A stretch of DNA of 64,000 bases from assembly GCA_944470555.2 (NCBI GenBank), contig OX104134.1, positions 73,402,678-73,466,677 of the forward strand. The letters are read 5' to 3'. Made by a program: the position numbers and the translations under genes. The notes beneath the pieces are model-generated. The model saw only the letters and a list, made by a program, of their open reading frames with translations, was not told where the DNA came from and searched no databases. Positions 35,884 through 46,844 of this stretch are shown here, in pieces (the first letter of the stretch is position 1; each line of letters opens with the position of its first letter). This stretch comes from Heterobilharzia americana (Eukaryota > Platyhelminthes > Trematoda > Strigeidida > Schistosomatidae).

Positions 35884-36105
35884 CCAGGTAATTAGGAAAA
35901 GAAACACAGCATTATACATGGGAATAAGACAAGTTATCAAAATATAGTGGTTCAGAAAAACGATCACGAACGACATCTGCCATATCCTAGTAAACACGCT
36001 GGCACACTTAGGTAACAGTACAGTAAGTGAAAAGAGCGAATTCGCCACCAACAGCACGTTCATGAGCCACATTATGGACGACACTATGTGTGAGTGTTCA
36101 CAACC
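35884..36105 (-). CDS. Candidate upstream exon of the same membrane-protein locus
   Basis: On the minus strand the frame reads CEHSHIVSSIMWLMNVLLVA, then two further hydrophobic runs (SFVIVFLNHYILITCLIP, NAVFLFLIT) up to a GTAATT donor. Three hydrophobic segments in 70 residues suggest genuine membrane coding. It leaves phase 2, which would put a stop in the next exon, so either the donor differs or it belongs to another transcript. No clear pyrimidine-rich acceptor lies upstream; it may be a first exon. Confidence 0.45.
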
Positions 36106-36119
36106 ACATAAACTGACTT

Positions 36120-37900
36120 TCCTCTCCTCTCCTCCTTCAAACTGTACTCCTGCCTTCTACATTACTGATGTGGTGAAACCACAACACAAAGTTAACGCTT
36201 CGAAGGCAACCGTGCTCAAATAGCTGAAGCTTCATTTTCTTTTACTTCAATGGCCATGTTTCACACCGAAACTAGAACACATCGAGCTGCAACACAGCAC
36301 ATTCGACCTTCATGACACAATCCGACACCACAGTGGCAACAAAAAATAGTGTATGTTGATGAAAGCTAGTCCAGCCATTTTGTATCCATACAAAGATTTC
36401 ACCCATCACTACCGTACCAGGGTTGATCCGACTTCCTAGGTAAGTGAAGTGATCAACGCACTCAACCACTTCACTGCTGACTAACAGACAAGGCTCTAAC
36501 GCATATCAGTCCTAGAGCAACAATTTCTATTTGCATTTCGAGAAACATAAACCAAACATTCTCAAATTGTCACTCAATGTGCTCATGAGACTCTGCATCG
36601 CATTGGTATCTTCATCTAAAACGACTACGTCATCTGTGTGCTCTAGACCTACCAAAGATTCACATGTGATGAAATCAGCAATATGACGACAGAGAGACCT
36701 TCATAAGTACGTCTATGATAAAGTTGAACAGAAATGGAGAGTGGATATCCTTGACAAACACCACTCGATGTGCACAGCTCACCTGGCAACTCAACATAGG
36801 CTGTAACACGCCAATGGGTGTTCATGAGCACAGCCTTTAACAGACTGATCTACTTACTCGGCATACCTTTTATTCAGAAACCAACATAAACCTCTCGGTC
36901 GACAGATTCAAATACCGCCTTCAGGTCAAGAAATATAGTGTCGGGGAACGGTGAGTATGCCTGTGTTCCAGAACATGGTCGAAGGTGAATATCTGGTCAA
37001 TATGCCTTCCACCAGGTTTGAAGATTGCCAAATTTCCTCAGATTCCGTTCCTCAGCTCCACTCTAATTAACTGACAAAATTAACGTAGAACCTCACATAT
37101 ATGTGCATCGACTCAAGTAACCAGCTCCACTCAGACGTCTTATGACCGCAGAACCAAGAATTTCAGACATTTTGTTCTTCCGGCTGACTCCCTTACACTT
37201 ATCACAAGAGGATTTTTCCCTAGCTGGAATTATATCTTACTCCCATACAGTGGCGATAACAGTTTAGTTAATTTGGCCAATAATCTTCTACAACCGACCT
37301 TAAATACCTGTGGTAGTGGTCGGTCTGGTCCTGCTGCTCTTCCTCGATTTAACTGACTTACGGCCTTCTCGACGTTTTAGGTGTTAAGGATCCTATCTCG
37401 ATGTTCCATTCCAGATTCGACTGGATAACGGGCAACGGAATGGTAGCTGGAAGACAGCTAAACCATTTGTCGAAATGTTCTGCTCATCGTTCAAGTCATC
37501 TTTCCTATGAGTGAATCGCATACCTATCCTTTCTTGCCCTAGTTTCAGTAACCACTGACCTTTTCACACCAGTTTCCTTATTGTCTAAATAACTGTTTAC
37601 CGTCATCTATCATCGTACCCTTTTCTATCTGCTTAGCCTTCACTACACACCACTATTCGTGGTCATCTGGTGGATGACATTTGACAGTCTCCATTTCAGT
37701 TGCCTCCGCTCCTCATTCTGCTCGAAGCCAACAATAGTGTATTCGCAAACATCCCTCGAGCACAATCTTTCCACTTGGGCATTAAAATTACCTGTTACGA
37801 CAACCTCGTCTGAACGTTCGGCTTTCAGTAAGAGACTAGACAGTTTCCGGTAGAACTCATCCTTCACTTCAGTCAATATAAGCACAGGACCTGACATTAT
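36120..37900 (-). pseudogene. EYADD-type RTE retrotransposon remnant (endonuclease to C-terminus)
   Basis: From right to left on the minus strand: endonuclease (SGPVLILTEVKDEFYRKLSS and GNFNAQVERL, 37897-37750), a linker, a degraded AAGPD block near 37340, RT motifs B and C around 36700 (text matching LFNFIID), a region similar to 16585-16960, then VECVDHFTYLGSRINPG (36469-36420) and C-terminal debris near 36180. Stops and frameshifts are frequent. The catalytic ADD block is not recognisable here. The endonuclease start belongs to the right arm of the inverted duplication. Confidence 0.78.
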
Positions 37901-38653
37901 GGTCCAACAATTTCAACCGCCATACTTCACATCAGAACATCAAGATACATGGCTTTAAGGAGAGGGATGGGAAAATTCGAAAGCGAAATTCAGTCACGAG
38001 TGACCAAACCTCATAAAAAGAGAGTAGGGCGGCAATGTAATTAACGAAATGTGATAAAAAGATGGGAATGGAGATAATCTATTAATGCATTCGCACCAAT
38101 GGCACAAATTCTCAGTCATATCGCCTAGAGTTTCTAACTACCGATTTTAGTTGTCACGCGGACTCCAACCGATAAGCCTACATTTATCTACGCGACTCAC
38201 CCCAACAGTCACAGAAATCATGCGGTGATGCCATGTTTCACTGTGTCCTCCTCTAACCCCTCCCAGTATAAATGCACTTCAGGTAGTACTATGCAATGGG
38301 AGAAACGGTAAACAGGCTTGCGTGACACATGTCGCAGTCAGCTGAGTCGACGAAGCTCCACAACTTGATCAACTGACCTACCACCTTTGCCAAAAACTCT
38401 ACGACTGACTTCTACATTCCACAACACATGACCAACACTATGAAGGCAAAACTGAATGAATACCTGAAGCCTTCTCATGTCCTCCACCCTTGATAACCAT
38501 GTTTCCCAGCCATTTCGTAGAAAAGATCGAAGTGCTGTGCTTAATACCCGGCACTTATTCAGCAGTTAGACACCTCGCCGGCGCGACAGATGGTGTAAGT
38601 TAACCAAAAGCAATAGAGCTGTTAGCATCTGTGCCGAGTGTTCCTTTGTTTGT
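37752..38653 (-). repeat. Right arm of a 0.9-kb inverted duplication
   Basis: Reverse complement of 29583-30481 with near identity. Beyond the inner boundary (TCCCTCGAG, 37752-37760) the two copies diverge at once, and beyond the outer boundary (GTTTGT at 38648-38653) they also diverge. The spacer between arms is about 7.27 kb. Confidence 0.9.
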
Positions 38654-38760
38654 TTTTTATTGGGATTGTTCCAACTTCCTAAGTAGATGAGGTGGTGGGG
38701 GTGCTCCGTCACTTCACTTCCTATTGTTAGACGATGTAATAATGCAGTACAGTTATGATG
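38100..38760 (-). pseudogene. EYADD-type RTE C-terminal fragment
   Basis: On the minus strand the order is LIYLGSWNNPN (about 38690-38655), then GWETWLSRVEDMRRLQVF (about 38510-38460), SRRVFGKGGRSVDQVV and the 3'-terminal text. The LGS block lies outside the duplicated arm, so this copy keeps more of the element than the left arm does and is likely the source copy. Confidence 0.7.
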
Positions 38761-38764
38761 TAAC

Positions 38765-39525
38765 AATCAGTATTTCGGCAATGAGAAGCGCACCCTCAAC
38801 ATTTTCGAATCACCACTCAGTGTCGAGAAGACCGTGCGTTTTGTTGGCGTCTGAAACGACCAGATTTGTGGTGGCAACTTGTTTTACGCACTCCTACTCA
38901 TCAACGGCCCTGTAGCACATTATTAGATGACTTAGGTTAATGCTGGATAAAACTAGGAAGTCGATAGATGGAAAGATGACATCACTTGAAGCTTTGCGAC
39001 TGTTGCAACCCTTGTAGTGAAACAAGTTGGAGCCTGAGTGATAATCGGTGATCGAAGACGCTAGGCGATTTGCTCGGAATTGATCTCAGTGACGCAAGTG
39101 TGCCCACACGTTATAGGCATTTCAGTAGTCATGGAGAAGTGCCGGACCTTCTTGTTTAGTTTTTACGACTTTCTATGACTTGACAATTTTTTCTTTTATT
39201 TCTAAACTCTTTATCTTGGTACCTTTTACCCTGATATGCTGATATGAGGCATGGCAACCTAGACCGTTTAGCAATAATACTAGGATCCAGACTGGTGGTA
39301 TTTAAAGTGATCATATCTTGTTTTTATACGCCGGTTACCATTCCAGTCTGTCTAGCTAATAGTCTTTGGTCAGTGTCTTTAACTATCACTGATTCAAAGC
39401 TATAAAGGCCAGTCGCACTTTCATTTTTCTGTTTGCTTACAGTTTTTTAACTTTTCCAGCTGAGTGCCGTACTTTTTGATGCTCATCGATCTTTTCTGAT
39501 AGATATCGAGTACAATGGTGCGCGT
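38765..39525. other. No gene recognised; old repeat debris likely
   Basis: No open frame of note. The composition is less AT-rich than the host introns, suggesting untranslated parts of neighbouring non-LTR elements. Confidence 0.35.
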
Positions 39526-39529
39526 AAGT

Positions 39530-40480
39530 CCCTTTCATGACAGATCAAACAGCATTCACGTAGAAACAACGAGATTCGATGGTCAAAAGGTACATGTGAG
39601 ATGAATGCAGTAGTTGCATCTGGTAGCAGTCGGAAGCTGTTCCAGCTCATGAGCTACCGGCAGCAAAATTCTGGTGTCAGTTAGACCGTCTGTGAAGATG
39701 GTGATATGGCGATTACCAACTTCCACAGGCACCTAAAGCGCTGAGTAGAGCACTTCAGAAAGCAGTTCAGCCCACCTACTGTTCGAGCAACATTGGCCTC
39801 AATATCTTTTGATCCGTAATAAGTTAACACCGACTTCCTCAACGAAGTGTATGTCCACAGGAACCCTAAGGTTCGAAAGCACCATAAGGCACTCAGACCA
39901 AAGAAATTACCCCCAACTCCCTTTTTGAGATGGAGGTGAGAAGGTAGTCGGGGAACCTACTGCTTTGCTTTGAAAGGTATGGCAGACTTAGAATAAAAGT
40001 ATCCTTTTATCCACCTATAAAAGGGTCTTCAAAATTAATATGTAATAATCAGGGTGTCAATCTACTGCCAGTAGAGTCTTAATTGTTAGGGATGATGTTT
40101 CATAGGCTGTTTAAAATGCATGAAAACTGATTCGTAAGGAGCAAGCTAAGTTTCGTTTAGGTCGTGGATGCATTGATCAGACGTTCAATATCTGTCAGAT
40201 AATCAAACACAATCAAAGGCATTGCAGACCAACGATGGTTGGGTTTCTTGATTTTAGAACTGTTTTCGATTTATCGAATAGAACTGTACCCTGAAATTGT
40301 TTGTTTGAGAGGAGTGCTCCTGAGACGTCTGTTAGCATCTTGAAATATCTATACTTCAACACATCAGATAGAGTGACGGTATAAAGCTAGCTCTCCATTG
40401 TTCCAAACCAACAGTGGCGCTAGGTAGAGCTGTCCGACTTCACCAAGGATAACATTTTAGAGACAGACCTGAAGCACGTG
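39530..40480 (+). pseudogene. EYADD-type RTE fragment (plus strand)
   Basis: Heavily broken plus-strand text includes FRKQFSPPTV-like linker, and near 40140-40260 RGCIDQTFNIRQI, PTMVGFLDFRTVFD and NRTVP, which match the RT motif A region of this family (a first Asp-containing F-x-D-F block). No stretch longer than about 30 codons is open. Confidence 0.6.
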
Positions 40481-40549
40481 GTAGTTGTGGTGGAATAAAA
40501 CTGTTATCAGGTGACTTTGATTCGAAGGTAACAGCAAAACATAACTAAC

Positions 40550-41900
40550 GTAGAACCCTGTACACAAGTGCAGCAGTTCAAGTTGCCACACTTCACAACA
40601 GCGTGCAAAGAACAAGTGTCCAATCTAACTCACTTACCGAGTGCTGAGAACCTTATCAGCTAACTTTTCTTCCTTCCCTAGTACCTCTCGTCCAACTCCA
40701 GCACTGTCAACATGGTGATTCCACCATACGCGAGTCATGCCATGAAGACAACTGTAACCAAAAACCTGAAGTCTCCTACTTTTAAGCGCCACGCTTCACG
40801 GGTGCATAACAGCACAGAACTGACTCTAACGCAGTATTCTAGTCATTTACCAGGTAGTCAAATACCCCACTAGTCGGCACCAAACAAGACGCAAGTTGGT
40901 AAATGCCAAAAGAACTGAAATTTTGAGATGACGCAACTACTTGTGTGAGTGAAGTGGTCGACGCATTTCACCCCTTCACTTCCCATTTTCAATCTGGGAG
41001 TAGCTGAAAACTAGTCTTGAAGCATCATCTTAAATTCGACAGATGCGAAAGGCATGCTAAACACACAAAAAATTTCCGCTGAAGGCGTTTAAACGACCTC
41101 GCATTTTGTCATCATTTTCAACTAGCAGAACAACATTGTCTGCATACTCCAAATCAACCAAGTAGTAGATCGATCCCCGCGGAGTGAGTGGAAGCTAGGG
41201 TTATGCTCATTAGCATATCGTCTATAACGACGTTAAAAAGGAAGAGACTGACCACAGATGGTGAAGGTTCACAACCAAATCAATCGACCGGGCTGTCTTG
41301 CCTAATACCCTTTACCTGACCTTTTATTCCCTAGCTCCTTCCTTGAAAACTTCGGGTGGCAAACCATCAGGTCCAGCTTTTTTCATTGTTTCGGGTTAAA
41401 TACAACATTCTCAACTTCAAGGAAAGTTGGAAGACCCCACATCCACGTTTCATTCACGTTTGTGTTACCTTGTCGCCGACCAACTGAAGCGTTGCTGTGA
41501 GCCAGCAGAAATGTGCTTCAGTGTTCTGTCCAACTTCCTAGCCATATGTCCTGAGAAGTTATCAAAGTCTCATTCTTTTCGGTGATGGTCACACTTCACT
41601 GACCATCGTCTTCTTTTTGCCAGTATCCCTAATAAACGTAAATAATTGTCGAGTCTGACCTAATGCTGATGAATTCTTTCTACTATTCCCTTTCGCCACC
41701 CACCACTGATTGCTATCACTGCGAAGACTTTCTATTGATTACGTTCAAGCTGCATCCGCTCCTAATTGTGTTCAGAGCCAGTTGGAATGAGTCTTCTCAA
41801 ATCAATCAGTTCGGATGACGTTATGTAAATCCACTGCCTTTTGCTAACCTTCGGATCCCGATAACTAACTTCCTTTACCATGGTTTTCATAGTTGAGTGA
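40550..41900 (-). pseudogene. EYADD-type RTE remnant (RT and C-terminus, minus)
   Basis: Right to left on the minus strand: KKAGPDGLPPEVFKEG near 41395-41345 (start of the RT), a broken palm, DLEYADNVVLLVENDD near 41160-41115 (catalytic ADD as ADN), then C-terminal text to about 40550 that parallels 4600-5690. Sequence upstream to 41900 looks like the linker and endonuclease end. Inactive. Confidence 0.7.
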
Positions 41901-41904
41901 ATAT

Positions 41905-42340
41905 TGCGCCAGCCTTCAATTGAATGAGAACTACTGCTACATCTAAATATATGCTTTTATCCCTTCCCACTAAGAAGAAATTTGTATTTTCAATCTTCTA
42001 TAGGTCCTCACAAAACGAATAATTAAATCAACAGTAGGACTAAATATTTCAGCGGAGAATACACTTTACTGAATTCTCCACTGCGATAGTTGGTTGCGGC
42101 AACCTTATTTAAATCTTGTGGAAGGTTGAACAATCATGTCAGCTGGTGTGATCCAACAAAAACGTACAGAAGACAGGGCTGACCGCACTAGCCACTTATC
42201 TTTCTCTTTGCTAACATCGATGCCTGTTTAGCTACTCGCTATTTTACTGCTTTCTTTCAATTCATTACTTATTATCCTATTACATTTTCGTTTACCCACT
42301 CCATTTTTCAACTCTATTTCCAAAAGTATACTCAACTCAC
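41905..42340. other. No gene recognised
   Basis: Lies just upstream of a CR1-like RT and may include its decayed 5' part; nothing readable. Confidence 0.35.
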
Positions 42341-42349
42341 ATATTCCCA

Positions 42350-43640
42350 CACCTGTTAGAGAACGCCCTCTTTAGCACCTTGAAAGATGAGGGTCCACCT
42401 AGAGAGCAACACTCTATTATCCCGTTCACAGCACGGTTTTCATAGAAATTTCTCTTGCTTGACGAACCTTCTTATAGCCAGAGAAAGTTGGGTTAAGTCT
42501 AAAGATGGTAAGATACCGGTAGATGTTATTTTCATTGACTTTAGTAAGGCTTTCGACAAAGCACCTCATTCCAGGTTGCTCGAAAAACTGAGAAGTTTTG
42601 GAATCAAAAGCAGTCTGCTCGCATGGATAAGAGACTTTCTTGTTGGTAGAGGACAGAGTTACGACCAATTCTCAACTCTCCACTTGGAAGTTGGTAGAGA
42701 GTGGAGTGCCGCAAGGCACAATCCTGGGCCCTCCACTGTTTCTTCTATACGTAAATGAGCTGCCAAACATCACGAAATCCCCTATGGTTCTCTACGCTGA
42801 CGATGTAAAAGTCTGGCGGGAAATTAAGAACTATGAGGATATACGTGTACTCCAGGAAGACCTGAATAGCTTATTTACCTGATCAGAGAAGTGGTTGATG
42901 CTTATCAATGCAGGTAAATGTGTGAGCATTCACTCTGAGCACACACACACACAGCAACATCTACGATATTGATGCGACTCCTTTACCGTCAGCACTGACC
43001 CACAATGACCTAGGAGTCATGTCAGTTATGACTTGAAAACCATGGCTCACTGTCGACTGGTAGCAGCTCGGAGTCTTAGGTCTCTTTGGGCATTACGTAG
43101 AACTTTTACGAAAATAAGTGGTAACATGTTCATCATCTTATACACATCCTTAGTTAGGTCTAAATTAGAAAACTGTACACAGGCCACCAATCCTTGTTTG
43201 AAAGGTGATGCAGACCTTCTAGAAAGAGTTCAGAGGGCAGCCACTCGTATGATCCCTGCGATGGCCGGCCTCACCTATGAAGACCGACTTAAGGAGCTGA
43301 ACCTCTTCACTTTGTCCTACCGCAGACAGGGGGGGAGAAACCTAATCGTGCTATACAGGATTCTAAGAAATGACTTTGGACCTGACCTATCTTCTCATTT
43401 ACTTCCCACTAGATGGGAACACCTCAGAGGACACGGGAGGAGACTACAAAAGCAAAAAACGAACATAGTCTCCGCAGAGTACTGGTTCTCGCGCGAAGTA
43501 ATCAACAACTGGGACGGACTTCTAGGAGAAGTGGTGTCCACTGACTTGTTCAAAAGGGGATTGGACAAGCACAGAAATCTACTGGAAAGGATTAATATAG
43601 GCTACGAGCCTCCTATCCCCAAAAAACAAATCTGAAAGTG
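42350..43640 (+). pseudogene. CR1/Jockey-like non-LTR reverse transcriptase
   Basis: Three plus-strand frames make up the second half of an RT. 42387-42758: SRSQHGFHRNFSCLTNLLIA and VDVIFIDFSKAFDKAPHSRL (motif A Asp). 42640-42882, one frame over: ESGVPQGTILGPPLFLLYVN and LYADDVKVW, the intact catalytic ADD at 42793-42804. 43033-43635: a thumb and C-terminal segment with RVQRAATRMIP, YEDRLKELNLFTLSYRR and WDGLLGEVVSTDLFKRGLD, ending at a stop. The N-terminal part and an endonuclease were not found, so it is 5'-truncated. Only two or three frameshifts separate the pieces, so this is among the better preserved elements here. Confidence 0.88.
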
Positions 43641-43644
43641 AAAA

Positions 43645-44005
43645 ATGCTCTTACTTTTACGCCTGTAAGGACTTCAGAAATTTACTAGTTTTACAAATGG
43701 TAAAATAGATGTTATTTGGTAAACAAACGCAGAAAGCCAAATATGAGTTCATGGGCACCACACCACCGAACTTCAGTTTAGGCGGTGCACCTAACTGAAG
43801 GCCACCTTTTTAAAATGACTTAGTCGTGACGAGGGGAAATAGTTTCACGCCTACAATTCAACCTTTTTTAAGGTTTTATGTGCCGAGTATTTAAATACTT
43901 CACTATATTTTTGAATTACTGTAATCTACTTAACAAACTTGTTTACCTTTCTCCACTATCTGCTACATTAGCTAGTTTAACAATTCAGTATTGTTACTGT
44001 CACTT
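43645..44005. other. No gene recognised
   Basis: Probably the 3' untranslated end of the CR1-like element followed by host DNA. Confidence 0.35.
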
Positions 44006-44009
44006 CTAG

Positions 44010-44072
44010 GTCTTGCGGAACAACTTGGAGCTTCAGATAGATGACGAATTGGCGGCTATGGCAGTAACCCTG
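44010..44072 (+). CDS. Candidate host exon, function unknown
   Basis: A pyrimidine-rich acceptor (CACTTCTAG) precedes 63 bases in phase 0 reading VLRNNLELQIDDELAAMAVTL, then a GTAAAC donor. The product is acidic and looks soluble. Both ends are phase 0, so it could be joined directly to the exon at 45919-46005. Evidence is splice sites and residue composition only. Confidence 0.35.
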
Positions 44073-44254
44073 GTAAACCCGGCTGGTGGTTGGATGTTGG
44101 TTAAATTTATAGTGACATTTATTATTTGTCCTCGATATACGGTATCAATGGTTTCTTACATAGCATTTAGCTGGACAGATTTGAAGTCAGATGGTGATGC
44201 TGTGGTGCGATCTCACTTATCCACCTCGACCTAATACATAGGGGAGTATCCTCT

Positions 44255-44470
44255 GTCCCTGGAAGTTGATGAAATCCCATTGGTGCGTCATTATTCGAGG
44301 TTCAGGGAGTCTGGTAATGTTGCCACGTATGGATCCGTACGCATACTCATCACAGCTTCGTATTGCAGCTCACCTTCCTGGTTGACCACAATGTCTGACA
44401 CTTCTCCGTCGACAGCTAGTGGTGAAGCTGGTTCACTTGTTCCCGTTGATGTTTTGCGCATACTTTAGGT
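44255..44470 (-). pseudogene. Coding-looking block, protein unknown
   Basis: On the minus strand from about 44465 a frame reads MRKTSTGTSEPASPLAVDGE, VSDIVVNQEGELQYEA and SMRTDPYVATLPDSLNLE, then after a stop and frame change MTHQWDFINFQGQRILPY. Its composition is typical of a real protein and not of a chance frame. No splice sites were recognised; it may be part of an unidentified retroelement or a dead host gene. It overlaps a plus-strand frame (44280-44468) that I take to be its shadow. Confidence 0.3.
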
Positions 44471-44479
44471 TACACAAAT

Positions 44480-45915
44480 TGAATCATCGTGCGAAGTGTA
44501 TATTTACCCATGTAATCCCGGCATAGTATAATGAATCGTACTAACTTGGTGCCAAAATTTTTCTAAGCCATTGATCCATTGCTGGTCAGGATATGCTTAG
44601 ATATAATTTGAAGTTTTGAAAATTCGAAAATGCTTAGAAGCGTGCACTGGATAAGGCTTATGTTTTTGTGACGACCATTAAGTATATCTTCAAACTGTAA
44701 AATTCGTGTTATGGAAGCAGTGAACAATGGTTCCCTGGGTCCTTTGTTTGTTGCAATGGAATACGTTCCATGTTTGGAATCGGCTGCTTCTTTCCTGGTT
44801 CAAGGAAAGCTGATAAGGCAGAAATAATCAGTTCATTAATCAGTTGTCTGTAGGTAGTGCTGCCATCCATTGCTGGGAAGTCATGAAGTGACTGCTAACG
44901 TTCCTCCAAACTCATCCTAGAATGGCTATGTCCTTCTTCACTTATGATTATATACCTAGAGAGTGTCTCACAATATGAGGATGCAGACGATGTATCTAGC
45001 ATGACTGAATAGACTGAATGCTAGCGATTTAGTTTTGAAGTACCTTCTCGCCAAGTATATCTGATCACACCAAACTTGGCAGAGGACCTGCGATTCTCGT
45101 CCCGGCTTTAGGATAAACGACAGTAAAGTTGACGTCCAGAAACTTGAAGAATCTGTTCTTGAAGATCTGTTACAGCTTGATGTATCACAACAGTCTACGC
45201 GAAGAAAGAGGCGCCAGGCCCAAGTGCATGCCAAATATTCAAACGACACGTTCTCTGAAACCCAAGTTCTCCGATGCATGATAATGTATCTGGTGTGCTC
45301 CAAAAACAGACAGCAATGTGGACCTCCACCAACACTCCGTACAACCACCCGTGTATGCAGGCAGGTGTGGTTGAGGACCAGTCAAAACGACAACTGAAGG
45401 TTTAATAACGGTCGTACATATATCCAGTTCTGGGAAGTTGGTCACTAACATGGAAGACTCATTAACTTGTTTTGTAAATTTTTGGAGGCAGCTACCTAAC
45501 GATGATTTTCTCAGGCTGAAGTCTCATCTACACCCGGGTGACAAAGAGTCTACGAGGTCCTAAACTAGTTCACGGACGTCGGTAACACCAGTAGTGCCTT
45601 CATTCTGGTTGGATGGAACACAGGAGTTCAAAAACCAGACACGTTCGAATTCGGTCTGCAGCAGCACAGATGTTTATGCCAACCGTTCTTGGAGTCCAAT
45701 ATGCTCCTGTGTTCCTACTACCGCTCAGGTAAATAAGTATTTAGTTAGTTGCAAGCCGATTTAGGTACACTGTTGAACTAAGCATTCTTAGACATTGGCG
45801 TGTAACGTATGGTTCATCAATCTACCTAATCTATCTACTAATTGCCACATCCCCAGCTTCTGAAAGAATCTTTTAACAAGCGATATGCTGTAGTGGGACT
45901 GTTATCATTTAATTG
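44480..45915. other. Unassigned
   Basis: Moderately GC-rich for this window, with several overlapping frames (44968-45348 and 45239-45451 on the minus strand) but no recognisable domain. It might be an old transposable element; not called. Confidence 0.3.
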
Positions 45916-45918
45916 CAG

Positions 45919-46005
45919 ACGCCTCTCACCGTAGTCAACGGTGGATCAGAAACACCAACAGCCAAACTCTGGGAATTTCGCTTCCGTAACTGGTCACAGA
46001 AAATG
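45919..46005 (+). CDS. Candidate host exon, function unknown
   Basis: Acceptor TCATTTAATTGCAG, 87 bases, then donor GTAAGA. The exon is phase 0 at both ends and reads TPLTVVNGGSETPTAKLWEF and RFRNWSQKM. Splice sites are good on both sides. The frame continues past the donor to 46158, so an unspliced or retained form would also be open. No family recognised. Confidence 0.45.
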
Positions 46006-46009
46006 GTAA

Positions 46010-46680
46010 GACTTGTGAAAAATAAAACATCTGGCAGTGAAAAAAATATTTTAAAAACGGAGTTAGTAGACAGCTGTGGCGAAATTCTGGGGCAGATTGG
46101 GGAAACGTTATGTATCGCCTCTGGCGGAATGCGAAGGCTGGACCCGATTTCCCCTTGAATCATCGTGGCACCCCGAACTGCCGTGCCTCAGCAGACAGAT
46201 CTCTATGAACTGTTGCTGATTAAAATCCTCTTTAAACATTTATTTCCCCGAAGCGGATTGACACCATATATATAACGCGCTCTTGGCAGTTTACTACACG
46301 TACACATTTACGGCGAATGAAACCCTATGCACAAAAATGATTTATTTGAAAATAACCAACAATGTAGATTTGTATAATGTTATTAAGGTCCACATACACG
46401 TCCCCGATGTAAAACGTGTTGAATGATGCCTGAGTATGTGGAAAGCCATGACGGATTGTCTAGCACGGAATTCTAAGCAAAATGCCTACTTCAACACAAT
46501 ACACAGTCAGGTGCACCACATGGGAATGGCGTGAAGCCCACTTATCTTGGGAGGGAAGGGATGGCTACCGATGGAAGGGAATATTCATTTAAATCGTATT
46601 GCAAGCACAGACGCTGGTAAATGATGTTGTCACCATTAATGAGTCGACATTATTCATAAGAGCAAGAAATGAAGTTCTTA
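46010..46680. other. No gene recognised
   Basis: No supported feature. Confidence 0.35.
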
Positions 46681-46681
46681 C

Positions 46682-46841
46682 TCTGCTGCTGGTGGCCCCC
46701 TTTTGTCCTCCCACCCACGTATACGATCTTTGAGTCACGCAAGCAGCCTCGAGTGGCCTCATCCGGTTCACTATCTGCTCCTTTATTCGACCGTGAAGTA
46801 CCTACGGATAGCGATTTTACTATCGCTGGTGACGGAGTCAT
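46682..46841 (-). CDS. Candidate host exon with start codon
   Basis: On the minus strand an ATG (46839-46841) preceded closely by an in-frame TAA opens a frame reading MTPSPAIVKSLSVGTSRSNK, GADSEPDEATRGCLRDSKIV and GGRTKGGHQQQ up to a consensus GTAAGA donor (46676-46681). It would be a first coding exon of a soluble, Ser/Gly/Arg-rich protein. No upstream promoter was identified and the next exon was not found. Confidence 0.4.
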
Positions 46842-46844
46842 GGA

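Noticed and set aside
42900..42960. CA-rich run (ACACACACACACA) as a regulatory microsatellite
   Set aside because: Only about a dozen bases within a decayed RT coding region; no evidence of function.
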